DNA of 64,000 bases from an uncultured Winogradskyella sp. (GTDB lineage Bacteria > Bacteroidota > Bacteroidia > Flavobacteriales > Flavobacteriaceae), in assembly GCF_947498345.1 (NCBI RefSeq), contig NZ_CANMJY010000002.1, positions 332,552 through 396,551 on the forward strand, in the 5' to 3' direction. Positions 36,915 through 45,641 of this stretch are shown in pieces. Within the stretch, counting starts at the first letter, position 1. Each line of letters starts with the position of its first letter. The notes under the pieces are model-generated. The model was not told the DNA's origin. It saw only the letters and a program-made list of their open reading frames with translations, and ran no database searches. The position numbers and the translations under genes were made by a program.

Positions 36915-38708
36915 ATGCCAAAAACAGCTCTAGAAATACAAATAAAAACCTTACCACACCAACCTGGTGTTTATCAATATTTTGATGCTGATGACAAGTT
37001 GATTTATGTTGGTAAGGCAAAGAATATTAAAAAACGGGTAAGTAGTTATTTTACTAAACATCATGACTATGGCAAGACACGTGTTCTGGTTAAGAATATA
37101 GCTTCAGTAAAACATATAGTTGTAGAAACTGAGAATGATGCACTTTTACTCGAAAATAATCTTATAAAAAAATATCAGCCCAAGTATAATGTAATGCTTA
37201 AGGATGATAAATCTTATCCTTGGATTTGTATTAAAAAGGAACGTTTCCCCAGAGTATTTTCTACGCGACGCGTGTTTAAAGATGGGTCGGAATATTTTGG
37301 ACCATATACAAGTATGAAAACTGTAAAAACGCTCTTAGGCTTAATAAAGGGCTTATATCAATTACGTACTTGTAATTATGATTTGTCCGAAACAAAAATA
37401 AATGCAGGTAAGTACAAAGTTTGTCTGGAGTTTCATTTGGGCAATTGCAAAGGTGCTTGCGAAGGAAGGGAAACTGAAGCAGAATATCATAGAAATGTTA
37501 AAGCTATACGAGAAATCTTAAAAGGGAATTTTAAAGATTCTTTACAACAGTTTAGAATTCAAATGAAGCAGTATGCTGAAGCTACGCAATTCGAAGATGC
37601 TCAGAAAATAAAAGACAAACTTGAAATTTTAGAAAATTATCAGGCTAAATCAACTATCGTAAACCCTAAGATTAGTAATGTAGATGTGTTTTCAATAGTA
37701 AGTGATGAAACCTATGCATATATCAATTTTTTGCAACTAAGTTATGGTTCAATTATTAGATCTCATACTCTAGAAATAAAGAAAAAATTACAGGAATCGG
37801 ATAAGGAATTACTAGAATTAGCAATTACCGAAATTCGTCAACGGTTTAATTCAAATTCTAAAGAAATTTATGTGCCTTTTAAGGTCAATTTAGGTGAAGC
37901 GATTAAAGTTACAGTGCCTAAGCTTGGAGATAAGAAAAGTATTGTTGATTTATCTAAACGTAATGCGATGTATTATCGCATGGATAAATTGAAACAAATA
38001 AAAATTGTAGATCCAGATCGACATGCCAATAGAATTATGGCTCAGATGAAAGCAGATTTGCGATTATCAGAAGAACCTCGACATATTGAGTGTTTTGATA
38101 ATTCAAACATTCAAGGTACTAACCCAGTGGCAGCTTGTGTAGTGTTTAAAAATGGAAAACCAAGTAAAAAAGATTATCGCCATTTTAATATTAAAACCGT
38201 AGAAGGACCAGATGATTTTGCATCGATGGAAGAAGTAGTTTATAGGCGCTATAAACGCCTGGTAGAAGAAAATCAACCCTTGCCACAGCTTATTATAATA
38301 GATGGAGGTAAAGGGCAATTGTCATCAGCATTAAAAAGCCTTGACGTTTTAGACTTGAGAGGAAAAATAGCAATTATCGGAATTGCAAAACGTTTAGAAG
38401 AATTATTTTACCCAGATGATCCAATTCCATTATATTTAGACAAGAAAAGCGAAACGTTAAAAATTATTCAACAATTACGAAATGAAGCTCATCGTTTTGG
38501 TATTGAACATCACAGAAACAGACGTAGTAAAAGTGCCTTAACCACAGAGCTTGAAAATATTTCTGGAGTAGGGGAGCAAACCATTATTGACCTGATGAAA
38601 CAATTTAAAACGGTTAAACGTATCGCAAATGCTAAACTAGATGAATTAGAGGCTGTTGTTGGTACCTCTAGAGCAAGTAAAATTTATAACTATTATCATA
38701 AAGAATAA
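36915..38708 (+). CDS. uvrC: Excinuclease ABC subunit C
   Basis: 597 residues, typical length. GIY-YIG nuclease domain at about 14-95 (PGVYQYFDADDKLIYVGKAK), which makes the 3' incision; UVR motif near 200-235 for UvrB contact; RNase H-like nuclease domain at about 390-540 (IECFDNSNIQGTNPVAACV, then IIIDGGKGQLSSA), which makes the 5' incision; and a tandem HhH domain at the C-terminus (ISGVGEQTIIDLMKQF). It works in the cytoplasm with UvrA and UvrB in nucleotide excision repair. The patatin gene begins 4 bp after its stop codon. Confidence 0.97.
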   Translation: MPKTALEIQIKTLPHQPGVYQYFDADDKLIYVGKAKNIKKRVSSYFTKHHDYGKTRVLVKNIASVKHIVVETENDALLLENNLIKKYQPKYNVMLKDDKSYPWICIKKERFPRVFSTRRVFKDGSEYFGPYTSMKTVKTLLGLIKGLYQLRTCNYDLSETKINAGKYKVCLEFHLGNCKGACEGRETEAEYHRNVKAIREILKGNFKDSLQQFRIQMKQYAEATQFEDAQKIKDKLEILENYQAKSTIVNPKISNVDVFSIVSDETYAYINFLQLSYGSIIRSHTLEIKKKLQESDKELLELAITEIRQRFNSNSKEIYVPFKVNLGEAIKVTVPKLGDKKSIVDLSKRNAMYYRMDKLKQIKIVDPDRHANRIMAQMKADLRLSEEPRHIECFDNSNIQGTNPVAACVVFKNGKPSKKDYRHFNIKTVEGPDDFASMEEVVYRRYKRLVEENQPLPQLIIIDGGKGQLSSALKSLDVLDLRGKIAIIGIAKRLEELFYPDDPIPLYLDKKSETLKIIQQLRNEAHRFGIEHHRNRRSKSALTTELENISGVGEQTIIDLMKQFKTVKRIANAKLDELEAVVGTSRASKIYNYYHKE

Positions 38709-38712
38709 ACCA

Positions 38713-40977
38713 TTGAGATTGTTCCAAACATATTATCAGCTATTTAGATGCAAATATGCAGTCATAACACTAGTTTTTTTATTACTGTGTTATAACACAG
38801 TACAGGCACAAAAAACTCAAGAGCCAAAGGTGGGTTTAGTATTAAGTGGTGGTGGTGCTAAAGGATTTGCGCATATAGGAGCATTAAAAATCATTGATAG
38901 CCTCGGTATAAAAATAGATTATGTTGCTGGCACGAGTATGGGAGCCATTATAGGATCATTGTATGCTACGGGTTATTCAGGTGAGCAATTAGAAGAAATG
39001 TTCAATAATCAAGATTTTAATGAACTGATAAATGACGAATTTCCGAGGTCTTCAAAGTCTTTTTATGAACGTGAAAACTCAGAAAAATATGCAATCAGTT
39101 TACCTTTCGATAAGTTTAAAATCAATTTGCCATCTGCCTTATCAAGAGGACAAAATGTATATAATTTGCTTTATAAGTTAATGCTTCCTGTTAATGAAAT
39201 AAGAGACTTTGAAAAACTACCTATTCCTTTTTTCTGTATAGCAACTAATATAGAAACCGGTGAATCTATTGTTATGGATAAAGGGCATTTGGCAGAAGCT
39301 GTTACTGCTAGTGGAGCATTACCATCGTTGTTTCAGCCAGTTGTTATTAATGGTGATATATTGATAGATGGAGGGGTTACAAATAACTTTCCTGTTGAAG
39401 AACTAAGGGCCAAAGGCATGGATATTATTATAGGTGTTGATGTACAAGATGCCTTAAAAGACAGAGAGTCTTTAAAATCGGCGCCAGACATTTTAATGCA
39501 GATTAATAATTTTCGAACTATAAATGCAATGAAGAGTAAAGTGCCTCTGACAGATATTTATATTAAACCAGATATAACAAATTTTTCTGTTATATCTTTT
39601 AGTGAAGGTGACGATATTATCGCCAATGGTGAAGCTGCTGCAAGAGCTAATATAGCTCAGTTACAGAAGGTAAAAGACCAGCAAAGTTCTGACTATGAAA
39701 GACCTAAAATAGAACCTATAGATAGTATAAAGATTAACTCAATAAACATACGAGGTAACGAGCGCTATACAAGATCTTATATCATTGGAAAACTAAAATT
39801 TAGAAATGATGCGAGTATCAGTTATGCCGACTTTAAAAAAGGTATAAACAGTCTTATAGCGACTAATAATTTTGACACCTTTAGGTATTGTTTAGAACCT
39901 AGTGCTAATGGTGATAGTTACAATCTAATGGGAGAGTTAAAAGAATCTGAAACTACCACGTTTTTAAAGCTAGGTGTACATTACGATGACTTATATAAAA
40001 GTGCTGTATTAGCAAACCTTACTAAAAAACGTTTGTTGTTTAATAACGATATTGCTTCATTAGATGTTATGTTAGGTGACAACTCAAGATATAATTTTGA
40101 ATACTTCATCGACAAAGGGTTTTATATCAGTATAGGGATTAAGTCGAGATACAATCAATTTAATAAAAATGTAAACCCACTTTTAGTGTTAGAAGAAGGC
40201 TCACCTTTATTAGAAGACTTAAATAGAATTGATGCTAAGCTGTCAGATTTTACAAACCAAGTCTATTTACAAACTATTTTTAGAAAGGATTTTGCGTTAC
40301 GTGCTGGCGCAGAATATAAGCGTCTTAAAATTACATCCGAAACTATAATTGATGACGATCAAGAAGATAGAATTACATTCGAAAACTCAAACTATTTCAG
40401 TGCTTTTGGTAATTTAATTTTTGATGATTACGATAACTCACTATTTCCAAAACGTGGGTTTTATTTTAATGGGGATTTTCATTTGTATTTTAATGCTTCA
40501 GGTTTAAATCGGGACTTTGAAGAATTTTCAATCGCTAAGGCGGATATGGGATATGCATTTAGTTTTAATAATAAAGTCGCATTAAAGACAGAGGCATCAG
40601 GTGGTTTTAAAATTGGTGATAATTCTACTACGGCATTAGGTTTTGGTTTGGGTGGCTATGCTAATAATTTTATTAATAATTTTAAATCCTTTTATGGCTA
40701 TGACTATTTAGCCCTATCTGGAGATAGCTTTGTAAAAGCTACTTTTACTTTAGATTATGAGATTTTTAAAAAGCATCATATTCTTTTAGCAGCTAATTAC
40801 GCCAATATAGAAGATGGACTTTTTGAAACTGGTGATTTTCTCTCTTCCCCAGAATATAGTGGCTATGCTGTAGGGTATTCGTTAGAAACGTTTTTAGGAC
40901 CATTAGAAGCCAAATATACTTACTCACCAGAACTAAAAGAAAGTCAATGGTTTTTTAATCTTGGATTTTGGTTTTAA
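38713..40977 (+). CDS. Patatin-like phospholipase fused to POTRA and outer-membrane barrel (PlpD-like)
   Basis: 754 residues from a TTG codon at 38713, 4 bp after uvrC; the longer frame from 38656 would overlap uvrC and bury the signal peptide, which here ends V-Q-A-Q. The patatin domain (about 40-300) has oxyanion loop G-G-G-A-K-G-F-A-H, nucleophile elbow G-T-S-M-G and catalytic D-G-G (IDGGVTNNFP). A POTRA-like segment follows (about 345-410, INSINIRGNERYTRSYI), then an Omp85-type barrel to the C-terminal Phe (NLGFWF). It is a type Vd-like autotransporter lipase displayed at the outer membrane. Lipid substrate unknown. Confidence 0.92.
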   Translation: MRLFQTYYQLFRCKYAVITLVFLLLCYNTVQAQKTQEPKVGLVLSGGGAKGFAHIGALKIIDSLGIKIDYVAGTSMGAIIGSLYATGYSGEQLEEMFNNQDFNELINDEFPRSSKSFYERENSEKYAISLPFDKFKINLPSALSRGQNVYNLLYKLMLPVNEIRDFEKLPIPFFCIATNIETGESIVMDKGHLAEAVTASGALPSLFQPVVINGDILIDGGVTNNFPVEELRAKGMDIIIGVDVQDALKDRESLKSAPDILMQINNFRTINAMKSKVPLTDIYIKPDITNFSVISFSEGDDIIANGEAAARANIAQLQKVKDQQSSDYERPKIEPIDSIKINSINIRGNERYTRSYIIGKLKFRNDASISYADFKKGINSLIATNNFDTFRYCLEPSANGDSYNLMGELKESETTTFLKLGVHYDDLYKSAVLANLTKKRLLFNNDIASLDVMLGDNSRYNFEYFIDKGFYISIGIKSRYNQFNKNVNPLLVLEEGSPLLEDLNRIDAKLSDFTNQVYLQTIFRKDFALRAGAEYKRLKITSETIIDDDQEDRITFENSNYFSAFGNLIFDDYDNSLFPKRGFYFNGDFHLYFNASGLNRDFEEFSIAKADMGYAFSFNNKVALKTEASGGFKIGDNSTTALGFGLGGYANNFINNFKSFYGYDYLALSGDSFVKATFTLDYEIFKKHHILLAANYANIEDGLFETGDFLSSPEYSGYAVGYSLETFLGPLEAKYTYSPELKESQWFFNLGFWF

Positions 40978-41138
40978 TAATATACCATTGTTATTAAGCT
41001 AAATTTATTTCAGTATCTCATTTTAAAATTTGCTAATTTTTTAGATATTTGTAACTCTATGAAACCATTTTGGGCTAATATAAAACTATACCTTCACTTT
41101 CTTATTAAAAGGAACCCAGAATAGAACTGCATTTTTTG

Positions 41139-41178
41139 TACCTTTAATGAGTGTTATTTATACATTAATATGTATAAA
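41139..41178 (+). promoter_or_regulatory. hmgA promoter region with perfect dyad operator candidate
   Basis: A -7-like TACCTTTA (one mismatch to TAnnTTTG) lies at 41139-41146. Immediately downstream are perfect 9-bp arms TTTATACAT (41157-41165) and ATGTATAAA (41170-41178) separated by TAAT. The dyad ends 29 bp before the hmgA ATG, where a repressor would block initiation. No cognate regulator gene is adjacent. Confidence 0.5.
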
Positions 41179-41207
41179 CAAATCAACGTTTAAACAATCA
41201 AAGAAAA

Positions 41208-42365
41208 ATGCCATTTTATCATAAATTAGGAAAAATTCCACCAAAACGCCATACGCAATTTAAAAAAGCGGACGGTAGCTTTTACTACGAGCAATTATTC
41301 GGGACTATAGGTTTCGATGGAATGTCAACAAATAGCTATCATGAGCAAAGACCAACTCAAGTAAAAGAAATAAGAAATCAATATAGCGTAGCACCAAAAA
41401 TTGCTAAGGCTAACAATATGCAATCCTATCGCTTGCATGGTTTTAAAGTTAAACCAGAAAATGATTATCTAGATAGTAGAAAAGTAGTGCTTACTAACAG
41501 TGATTGTAATATTATTTTAGCAGCACCAAAACAATCTACCAGAGATTACTTTTGTAAAAATACGGATGCCGATGAATTGATTTTTATTCATAAAGGCACA
41601 GGGAAATTGAGAACCATGCTTGGTAATCTTGATTTTAAATATGGAGATTATCTTTTAGTGCCAAGAGGCATTATTTATAAACTCGATTTTGATACAGAAG
41701 ATAACCGACTTTTTATAGTAGAGTCTTACAGGCCAATTTACACACCAAAGCGATATAGAAATTGGTTTGGACAACTATTAGAACATTCACCATTTTGTGA
41801 ACGCGATTTACGTCAACCGCAAGAATTAGAAACGTATAATGAATCGGGCGATTTTTTGATTAAAATAAAAAAACAAGATGAGATCATAGAAATGGTTTAT
41901 GCTTCACATCCTTTTGATGTGATTGGCTATGATGGCTACAACTACCCATATGCATTTTCAATTCACGATTTTGAACCGATTACAGGTCGTGTACATCAAC
42001 CACCACCAGTACATCAAACCTTTGAAACAGATGCTTTTGTGGTTTGTAGTTTTGTCCCGAGATTGTATGATTATCATCCATTAGCAGTACCAGCACCTTA
42101 TAACCACAGTAATATAGACAGTGATGAGGTATTGTATTATGTAGATGGTGATTTTATGAGTAGAAATGATATTGATGCAGGACACATCTCTTTACACCCA
42201 GCTGGTATTCCACATGGCCCACATCCAGGAGCTATGGAGCGTAGTATTGGTAAAGTGAAGACAGATGAATTGGCTGTAATGGTAGATACATTTAAACCCT
42301 TAAAAGTTACTGAGGAAGCCTTAAAAATTGCTGATGAAGATTACTATAAGTCTTGGTTAGAATAA
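41208..42365 (+). CDS. hmgA: Homogentisate 1,2-dioxygenase
   Basis: 385 residues, the short form found in Bacteroidota (human enzyme about 445). The iron-binding region is recognisable: P-Y-N-H-S-N-I-D-S-D-E near 298-308 supplies the His and Glu ligands, and G-I-P-H-G-P-H-P-G near 335-343 supplies the last His. It opens the homogentisate ring to maleylacetoacetate in tyrosine and phenylalanine breakdown. hpd follows after 91 bp and makes its substrate. A maleylacetoacetate isomerase and fumarylacetoacetase are not in this window, so the pathway is completed elsewhere. Confidence 0.93.
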   Translation: MPFYHKLGKIPPKRHTQFKKADGSFYYEQLFGTIGFDGMSTNSYHEQRPTQVKEIRNQYSVAPKIAKANNMQSYRLHGFKVKPENDYLDSRKVVLTNSDCNIILAAPKQSTRDYFCKNTDADELIFIHKGTGKLRTMLGNLDFKYGDYLLVPRGIIYKLDFDTEDNRLFIVESYRPIYTPKRYRNWFGQLLEHSPFCERDLRQPQELETYNESGDFLIKIKKQDEIIEMVYASHPFDVIGYDGYNYPYAFSIHDFEPITGRVHQPPPVHQTFETDAFVVCSFVPRLYDYHPLAVPAPYNHSNIDSDEVLYYVDGDFMSRNDIDAGHISLHPAGIPHGPHPGAMERSIGKVKTDELAVMVDTFKPLKVTEEALKIADEDYYKSWLE

Positions 42366-42421
42366 TTAGTTATCCCTAGAAAAATTAGAATCTTTTAATA
42401 AAAAAATAATTCAAAATTTGA

Positions 42422-42441
42422 TTCTTGCCTTTGCAAGAATG
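42422..42441 (+). repeat. Short hairpin element, copy 2 (between hmgA and hpd)
   Basis: ATTCTTGC-CTTT-GCAAGAAT: a perfect 8-bp stem with tetraloop, 15 bp before the hpd start. In the sense of the downstream gene it resembles copies 1 and 3 (ATTCCTGC-TTTC and ATTCCC-type). Confidence 0.55.
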
Positions 42442-42456
42442 TTAAAATAATAAAAT

Positions 42457-43617
42457 ATGGCAAAAGAAGTAAAATCTGTTAACTACGGTTTAGAAAAAAT
42501 ATTCGATGGAGCACAAGACTTTCTTCCACTTCTGGGAACTGACCATGTAGAATTTTATGTAGGTAATGCAAAACAATCCGCTCACTTTTACAAAACCGCA
42601 TTTGGATTTCAATCATATGCCTACAAAGGCTTAGAAACAGGCTCAAAGGACAGTGTAAGTTATGTGTTAAAGCAAGATAAAATACGTTTAGTACTTACAA
42701 CACCTTTAAATAGTAAATCTCCAATTAATAATCATATTGTTAAACATGGAGATGGAGTAAAAGTGATAGCGCTTTGGGTTGATGATGCACGAAAATCTTA
42801 TGAAGAAACGACAAAACGAGGAGCAAAATCATATATGGAACCTGTAGTTGAAAAAGATGAGCATGGAGAGGTTGTAAGAGCAGGAATTTACACCTATGGT
42901 GAAACTGTACATATGTTTGTAGAACGAAAAAACTATAACGGAGTTTTTATGCCAGATTTTGTAGAATGGAAAAGTGACTACAATCCCGAACCAGTAGGTT
43001 TAAAATATATAGACCATATGGTTGGTAATGTCGGTTGGGGACAAATGAATACATGGGTAAAATGGTACGAGGATGTTATGGGCTTTGTAAACTTTTTATC
43101 TTTTGACGATAAACAAATCCATACCGAATATTCTGCGCTAATGAGTAAAGTAATGAGTAATGGTAATGGACGTATTAAATTTCCAATTAATGAACCAGCA
43201 AAAGCAGCCAAAAAATCACAAATTGAAGAATATTTAGATTTTTATGAAGATTCTGGTGTGCAGCATATAGCAGTTGCTACGGATGATATTATTAAAACTG
43301 TTGCGCAATTAAAAGCCAGAGGTGTCGAATTTTTGCCACCACCACCGCAATCGTACTATGATATGATTCCTGAGCGATTAGGAGTGCATATGGATATGAT
43401 GAAAGAAGATATAAAAGAGCTTCAAAAACTATCAATTTTAGTAGATGCTGATGAAGAAGGGTATTTACTCCAAATTTTTACTAAACCCGTTGAGGACAGG
43501 CCAACATTATTTTTTGAGATAATACAAAGAATGGGTGCCCAAGGTTTTGGAGCAGGAAATTTTAAGGCATTGTTTGAAAGTATTGAACGAGAGCAGGCAA
43601 AACGTGGTACTTTATAA
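42457..43617 (+). CDS. hpd: 4-hydroxyphenylpyruvate dioxygenase
   Basis: 386 residues, typical length. Two vicinal-oxygen-chelate halves: the first begins D-H-V-E-F-Y-V-G near 28-35, the second D-H-M-V-G-N-V near 186-192 and carries the catalytic iron. Ligands are His near 187, His in V-Q-H-I-A-V-A near 270 and Glu in L-F-F-E-I-I-Q-R near 354. It converts 4-hydroxyphenylpyruvate to homogentisate, the substrate of the upstream hmgA product. The two genes form a tyrosine-catabolic operon in reverse pathway order. Confidence 0.97.
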   Translation: MAKEVKSVNYGLEKIFDGAQDFLPLLGTDHVEFYVGNAKQSAHFYKTAFGFQSYAYKGLETGSKDSVSYVLKQDKIRLVLTTPLNSKSPINNHIVKHGDGVKVIALWVDDARKSYEETTKRGAKSYMEPVVEKDEHGEVVRAGIYTYGETVHMFVERKNYNGVFMPDFVEWKSDYNPEPVGLKYIDHMVGNVGWGQMNTWVKWYEDVMGFVNFLSFDDKQIHTEYSALMSKVMSNGNGRIKFPINEPAKAAKKSQIEEYLDFYEDSGVQHIAVATDDIIKTVAQLKARGVEFLPPPPQSYYDMIPERLGVHMDMMKEDIKELQKLSILVDADEEGYLLQIFTKPVEDRPTLFFEIIQRMGAQGFGAGNFKALFESIEREQAKRGTL

Positions 43618-43622
43618 AAGAG

Positions 43623-43656
43623 AAGCGCATTTAACTCCCTACTGATAAATGCGCTT
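43623..43656 (+). terminator. Hairpin after hpd
   Basis: Perfect 11-bp arms AAGCGCATTTA (43623-43633) and TAAATGCGCTT (43646-43656) with a 12-nt loop, beginning 6 bp after the hpd stop codon. The following ATAAAAACC is not T-rich, so this may be a 3'-end stabiliser or a weak terminator. Confidence 0.55.
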
Positions 43657-43898
43657 ATAAAAACCAACTCTAAAATTCTACACACAAATAACAAACTTAG
43701 AATTTATGTGCTTTTGGTTTACTCTATTATAATATCGTAGAACTATTAAAATGTGAGCATTTATCGAAATTTTTTTAAAATGAACAATGTTTTTTGCTTG
43801 TATTTCAATGTTTTAATAGATTTGGAATAGTAATTGTATTTAAGATAGTTGTAACAAAATAATTGCGTTACATTATTTAAATTTACAAACTAGAAATT

Positions 43899-44687
43899 AT
43901 GAAATATTTATTTACCATATTAGTTTTCCTTGTAGGACTTAAAGCGCCAAATTCTCAAAAAGAATCAGCTTTTCAAGAAGGTGAGTGGTTTAAATTTAAA
44001 ATGAGTTACAGTAAATTTCTAAAAGCAGGTAATGCAACACTTACTGTAAAAGAAGCAAATTTAAAAGGAAAGTCCGTTTATCATGTAGTTGGAAAAGGTT
44101 GGACTACAGGTGCTATTAAGTGGTTCTTTAAAGTTAAAGATCGTTACGAAAGCTATTTCGATAAAGAAACTGGTATGCCGTATAAGTTTATAAGAAAAAT
44201 AGACGAGGGAGGTCATACAAAAGATATAGAAATAGATTTTAATCATGAAGAGAAAAAAGCTATTGTCAATAATAAGAAACATAAAAAAGTAAAAACGTAT
44301 ACTACAGAGCAAGATGTACAAGATATGGTATCTATGTATTATTATTTAAGAAATAGTATAGATGTGTCTTCTCTAAAAGTTGGTGATGAAATAAAGACAA
44401 CTATGTTTTTTGACGAAGAGAATTATGGATTTAAACTTAAGTATTTAGGAAAAGAAATAGTTGAGGTAGATATTAATGGAACAGATGTTAAAGTAGAATC
44501 TTTAAAGTTTAGACCATATGTTATGGCAGGACGTGTTTTTAAAGAAGAAGAAAGTCTAACACTTTGGGTAAGTGACGATAAAAATAAAATACCACTAATA
44601 ATAAAAGCTGATTTAGCCGTAGGCTCGCTTCGTGCAGACTTAGTAGCTTTTAAAGGACTAAAACACTCTTTTAAGACGATACATTAA
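43899..44687 (+). CDS. DUF3108 domain protein (exported)
   Basis: 262 residues with a hydrophobic N-terminus (KYLFTILVFLVGLKAPNSQ) that looks like a signal peptide. The remainder matches DUF3108: F-Q-E-G-E-W-F-K-F-K-M-S-Y, then K-D-R-Y-E-S-Y-F-D-K-E-T-G-M-P-Y-K-F near 85-105, and a late L-W-V-S-D-D near 222. These are beta-rich periplasmic proteins with no assigned function, possibly related to lipoprotein carriers or LolB-like barrels. It is followed after 9 bp by the tryptophan 2,3-dioxygenase gene and likely starts a unit that continues through an M23 peptidase to pgi. Confidence 0.8.
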   Translation: MKYLFTILVFLVGLKAPNSQKESAFQEGEWFKFKMSYSKFLKAGNATLTVKEANLKGKSVYHVVGKGWTTGAIKWFFKVKDRYESYFDKETGMPYKFIRKIDEGGHTKDIEIDFNHEEKKAIVNNKKHKKVKTYTTEQDVQDMVSMYYYLRNSIDVSSLKVGDEIKTTMFFDEENYGFKLKYLGKEIVEVDINGTDVKVESLKFRPYVMAGRVFKEEESLTLWVSDDKNKIPLIIKADLAVGSLRADLVAFKGLKHSFKTIH

Positions 44688-44696
44688 AATTAATTC

Positions 44697-45629
44697 ATGT
44701 CAGACCAACATAACTACGACGAAATTTTAAAACAGCTTCAAGAGAAGTATACCAAAATAGACCAAGATACCGACGACCATTTATACGGCTTGCTTTACAG
44801 CAAGCTGATTACATATTGGGATTATATACAAACAGATGCACTACTAAACCTTCAGATACAACGCACTACACTTCCGGATGAGATGGTTTTTATTGCCTAT
44901 CATCAAATCAACGAACTTATTTTTAAAATGATACTATGGGAAATATCCCAGGTAGCAGAAAAAGAAAACCTAGACGTTACTTTTTTTGAAAATAAAATAA
45001 TGCGCGTTAGTCGTTATTTCGATATGTTAACGACCTCGTTTAATATTATGAGAGAAGGTATGGAGGTAGAGCAATATATGAAGTTTCGTTATACATTAAC
45101 ACCCGCTAGTGGTTTTCAGAGTGCTCAATATAGACTAATTGAATTTGCATCAACAGAACTAATTAATCTCATAGATTACAGATTCAGAAAAGATATAGAT
45201 AGAAATACACCTTATACACATGCTTTTGAGCACTTGTATTGGCAAGCTGCTGGAAAAGATCATAAAACAGGAAAAAAATCTACGCTTTTAGTTAATTTTG
45301 AAAAACGATATAAGGAAGAGTTCTTAAGGTTTATGGAAACATACAATACTAAGAATCTTTGGACACGTTTTAAGGAATTACCTTCAGACGATCAAAAAGA
45401 TGAAGATTTGATAAAGGCAATGCGTCATTTTGATTATACTGTTAATGTCACTTGGGTAATGGCACATTATAATGCTGCAAAGCATTATATTGAGAGCGGT
45501 ATAGGTGATGGCGAAGCTACTGGGGGTAGTGATTGGAAAAAGTATATGCATCCTAAGTATCAGCGACGTATTTTCTTTCCGGATTTATGGACAGAAGAAG
45601 AATTAAAAAATTGGGGAAATAACATATAA
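44697..45629 (+). CDS. Tryptophan 2,3-dioxygenase family protein
   Basis: 310 residues. Family marks in order: T-Y-W-D-Y-I-Q-T-D-A-L-L near 39-50; distal heme-side His69 in F-I-A-Y-H-Q-I-N-E-L; S-G-F-Q-S-A-Q-Y-R-L-I-E-F with the substrate-carboxylate Arg near 145; proximal heme His near 256 in V-M-A-H-Y-N-A-A; and the A-T-G-G-S-D loop near 277. All key residues are present, so it should open the indole ring of tryptophan to N-formylkynurenine. It overlaps functionally with the nearby tyrosine-degrading genes, although they are not one operon. Downstream gap to the M23 gene is 12 bp. Confidence 0.9.
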   Translation: MSDQHNYDEILKQLQEKYTKIDQDTDDHLYGLLYSKLITYWDYIQTDALLNLQIQRTTLPDEMVFIAYHQINELIFKMILWEISQVAEKENLDVTFFENKIMRVSRYFDMLTTSFNIMREGMEVEQYMKFRYTLTPASGFQSAQYRLIEFASTELINLIDYRFRKDIDRNTPYTHAFEHLYWQAAGKDHKTGKKSTLLVNFEKRYKEEFLRFMETYNTKNLWTRFKELPSDDQKDEDLIKAMRHFDYTVNVTWVMAHYNAAKHYIESGIGDGEATGGSDWKKYMHPKYQRRIFFPDLWTEEELKNWGNNI

Positions 45630-45641
45630 TTAGCAGCATTA

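Noticed and set aside
38656..38712. ATG start for the patatin protein inside uvrC
   Set aside because: The extra 19 residues are encoded in the HhH-coding end of uvrC and would bury the signal peptide; the TTG at 38713, 4 bp after the uvrC stop, fits better.
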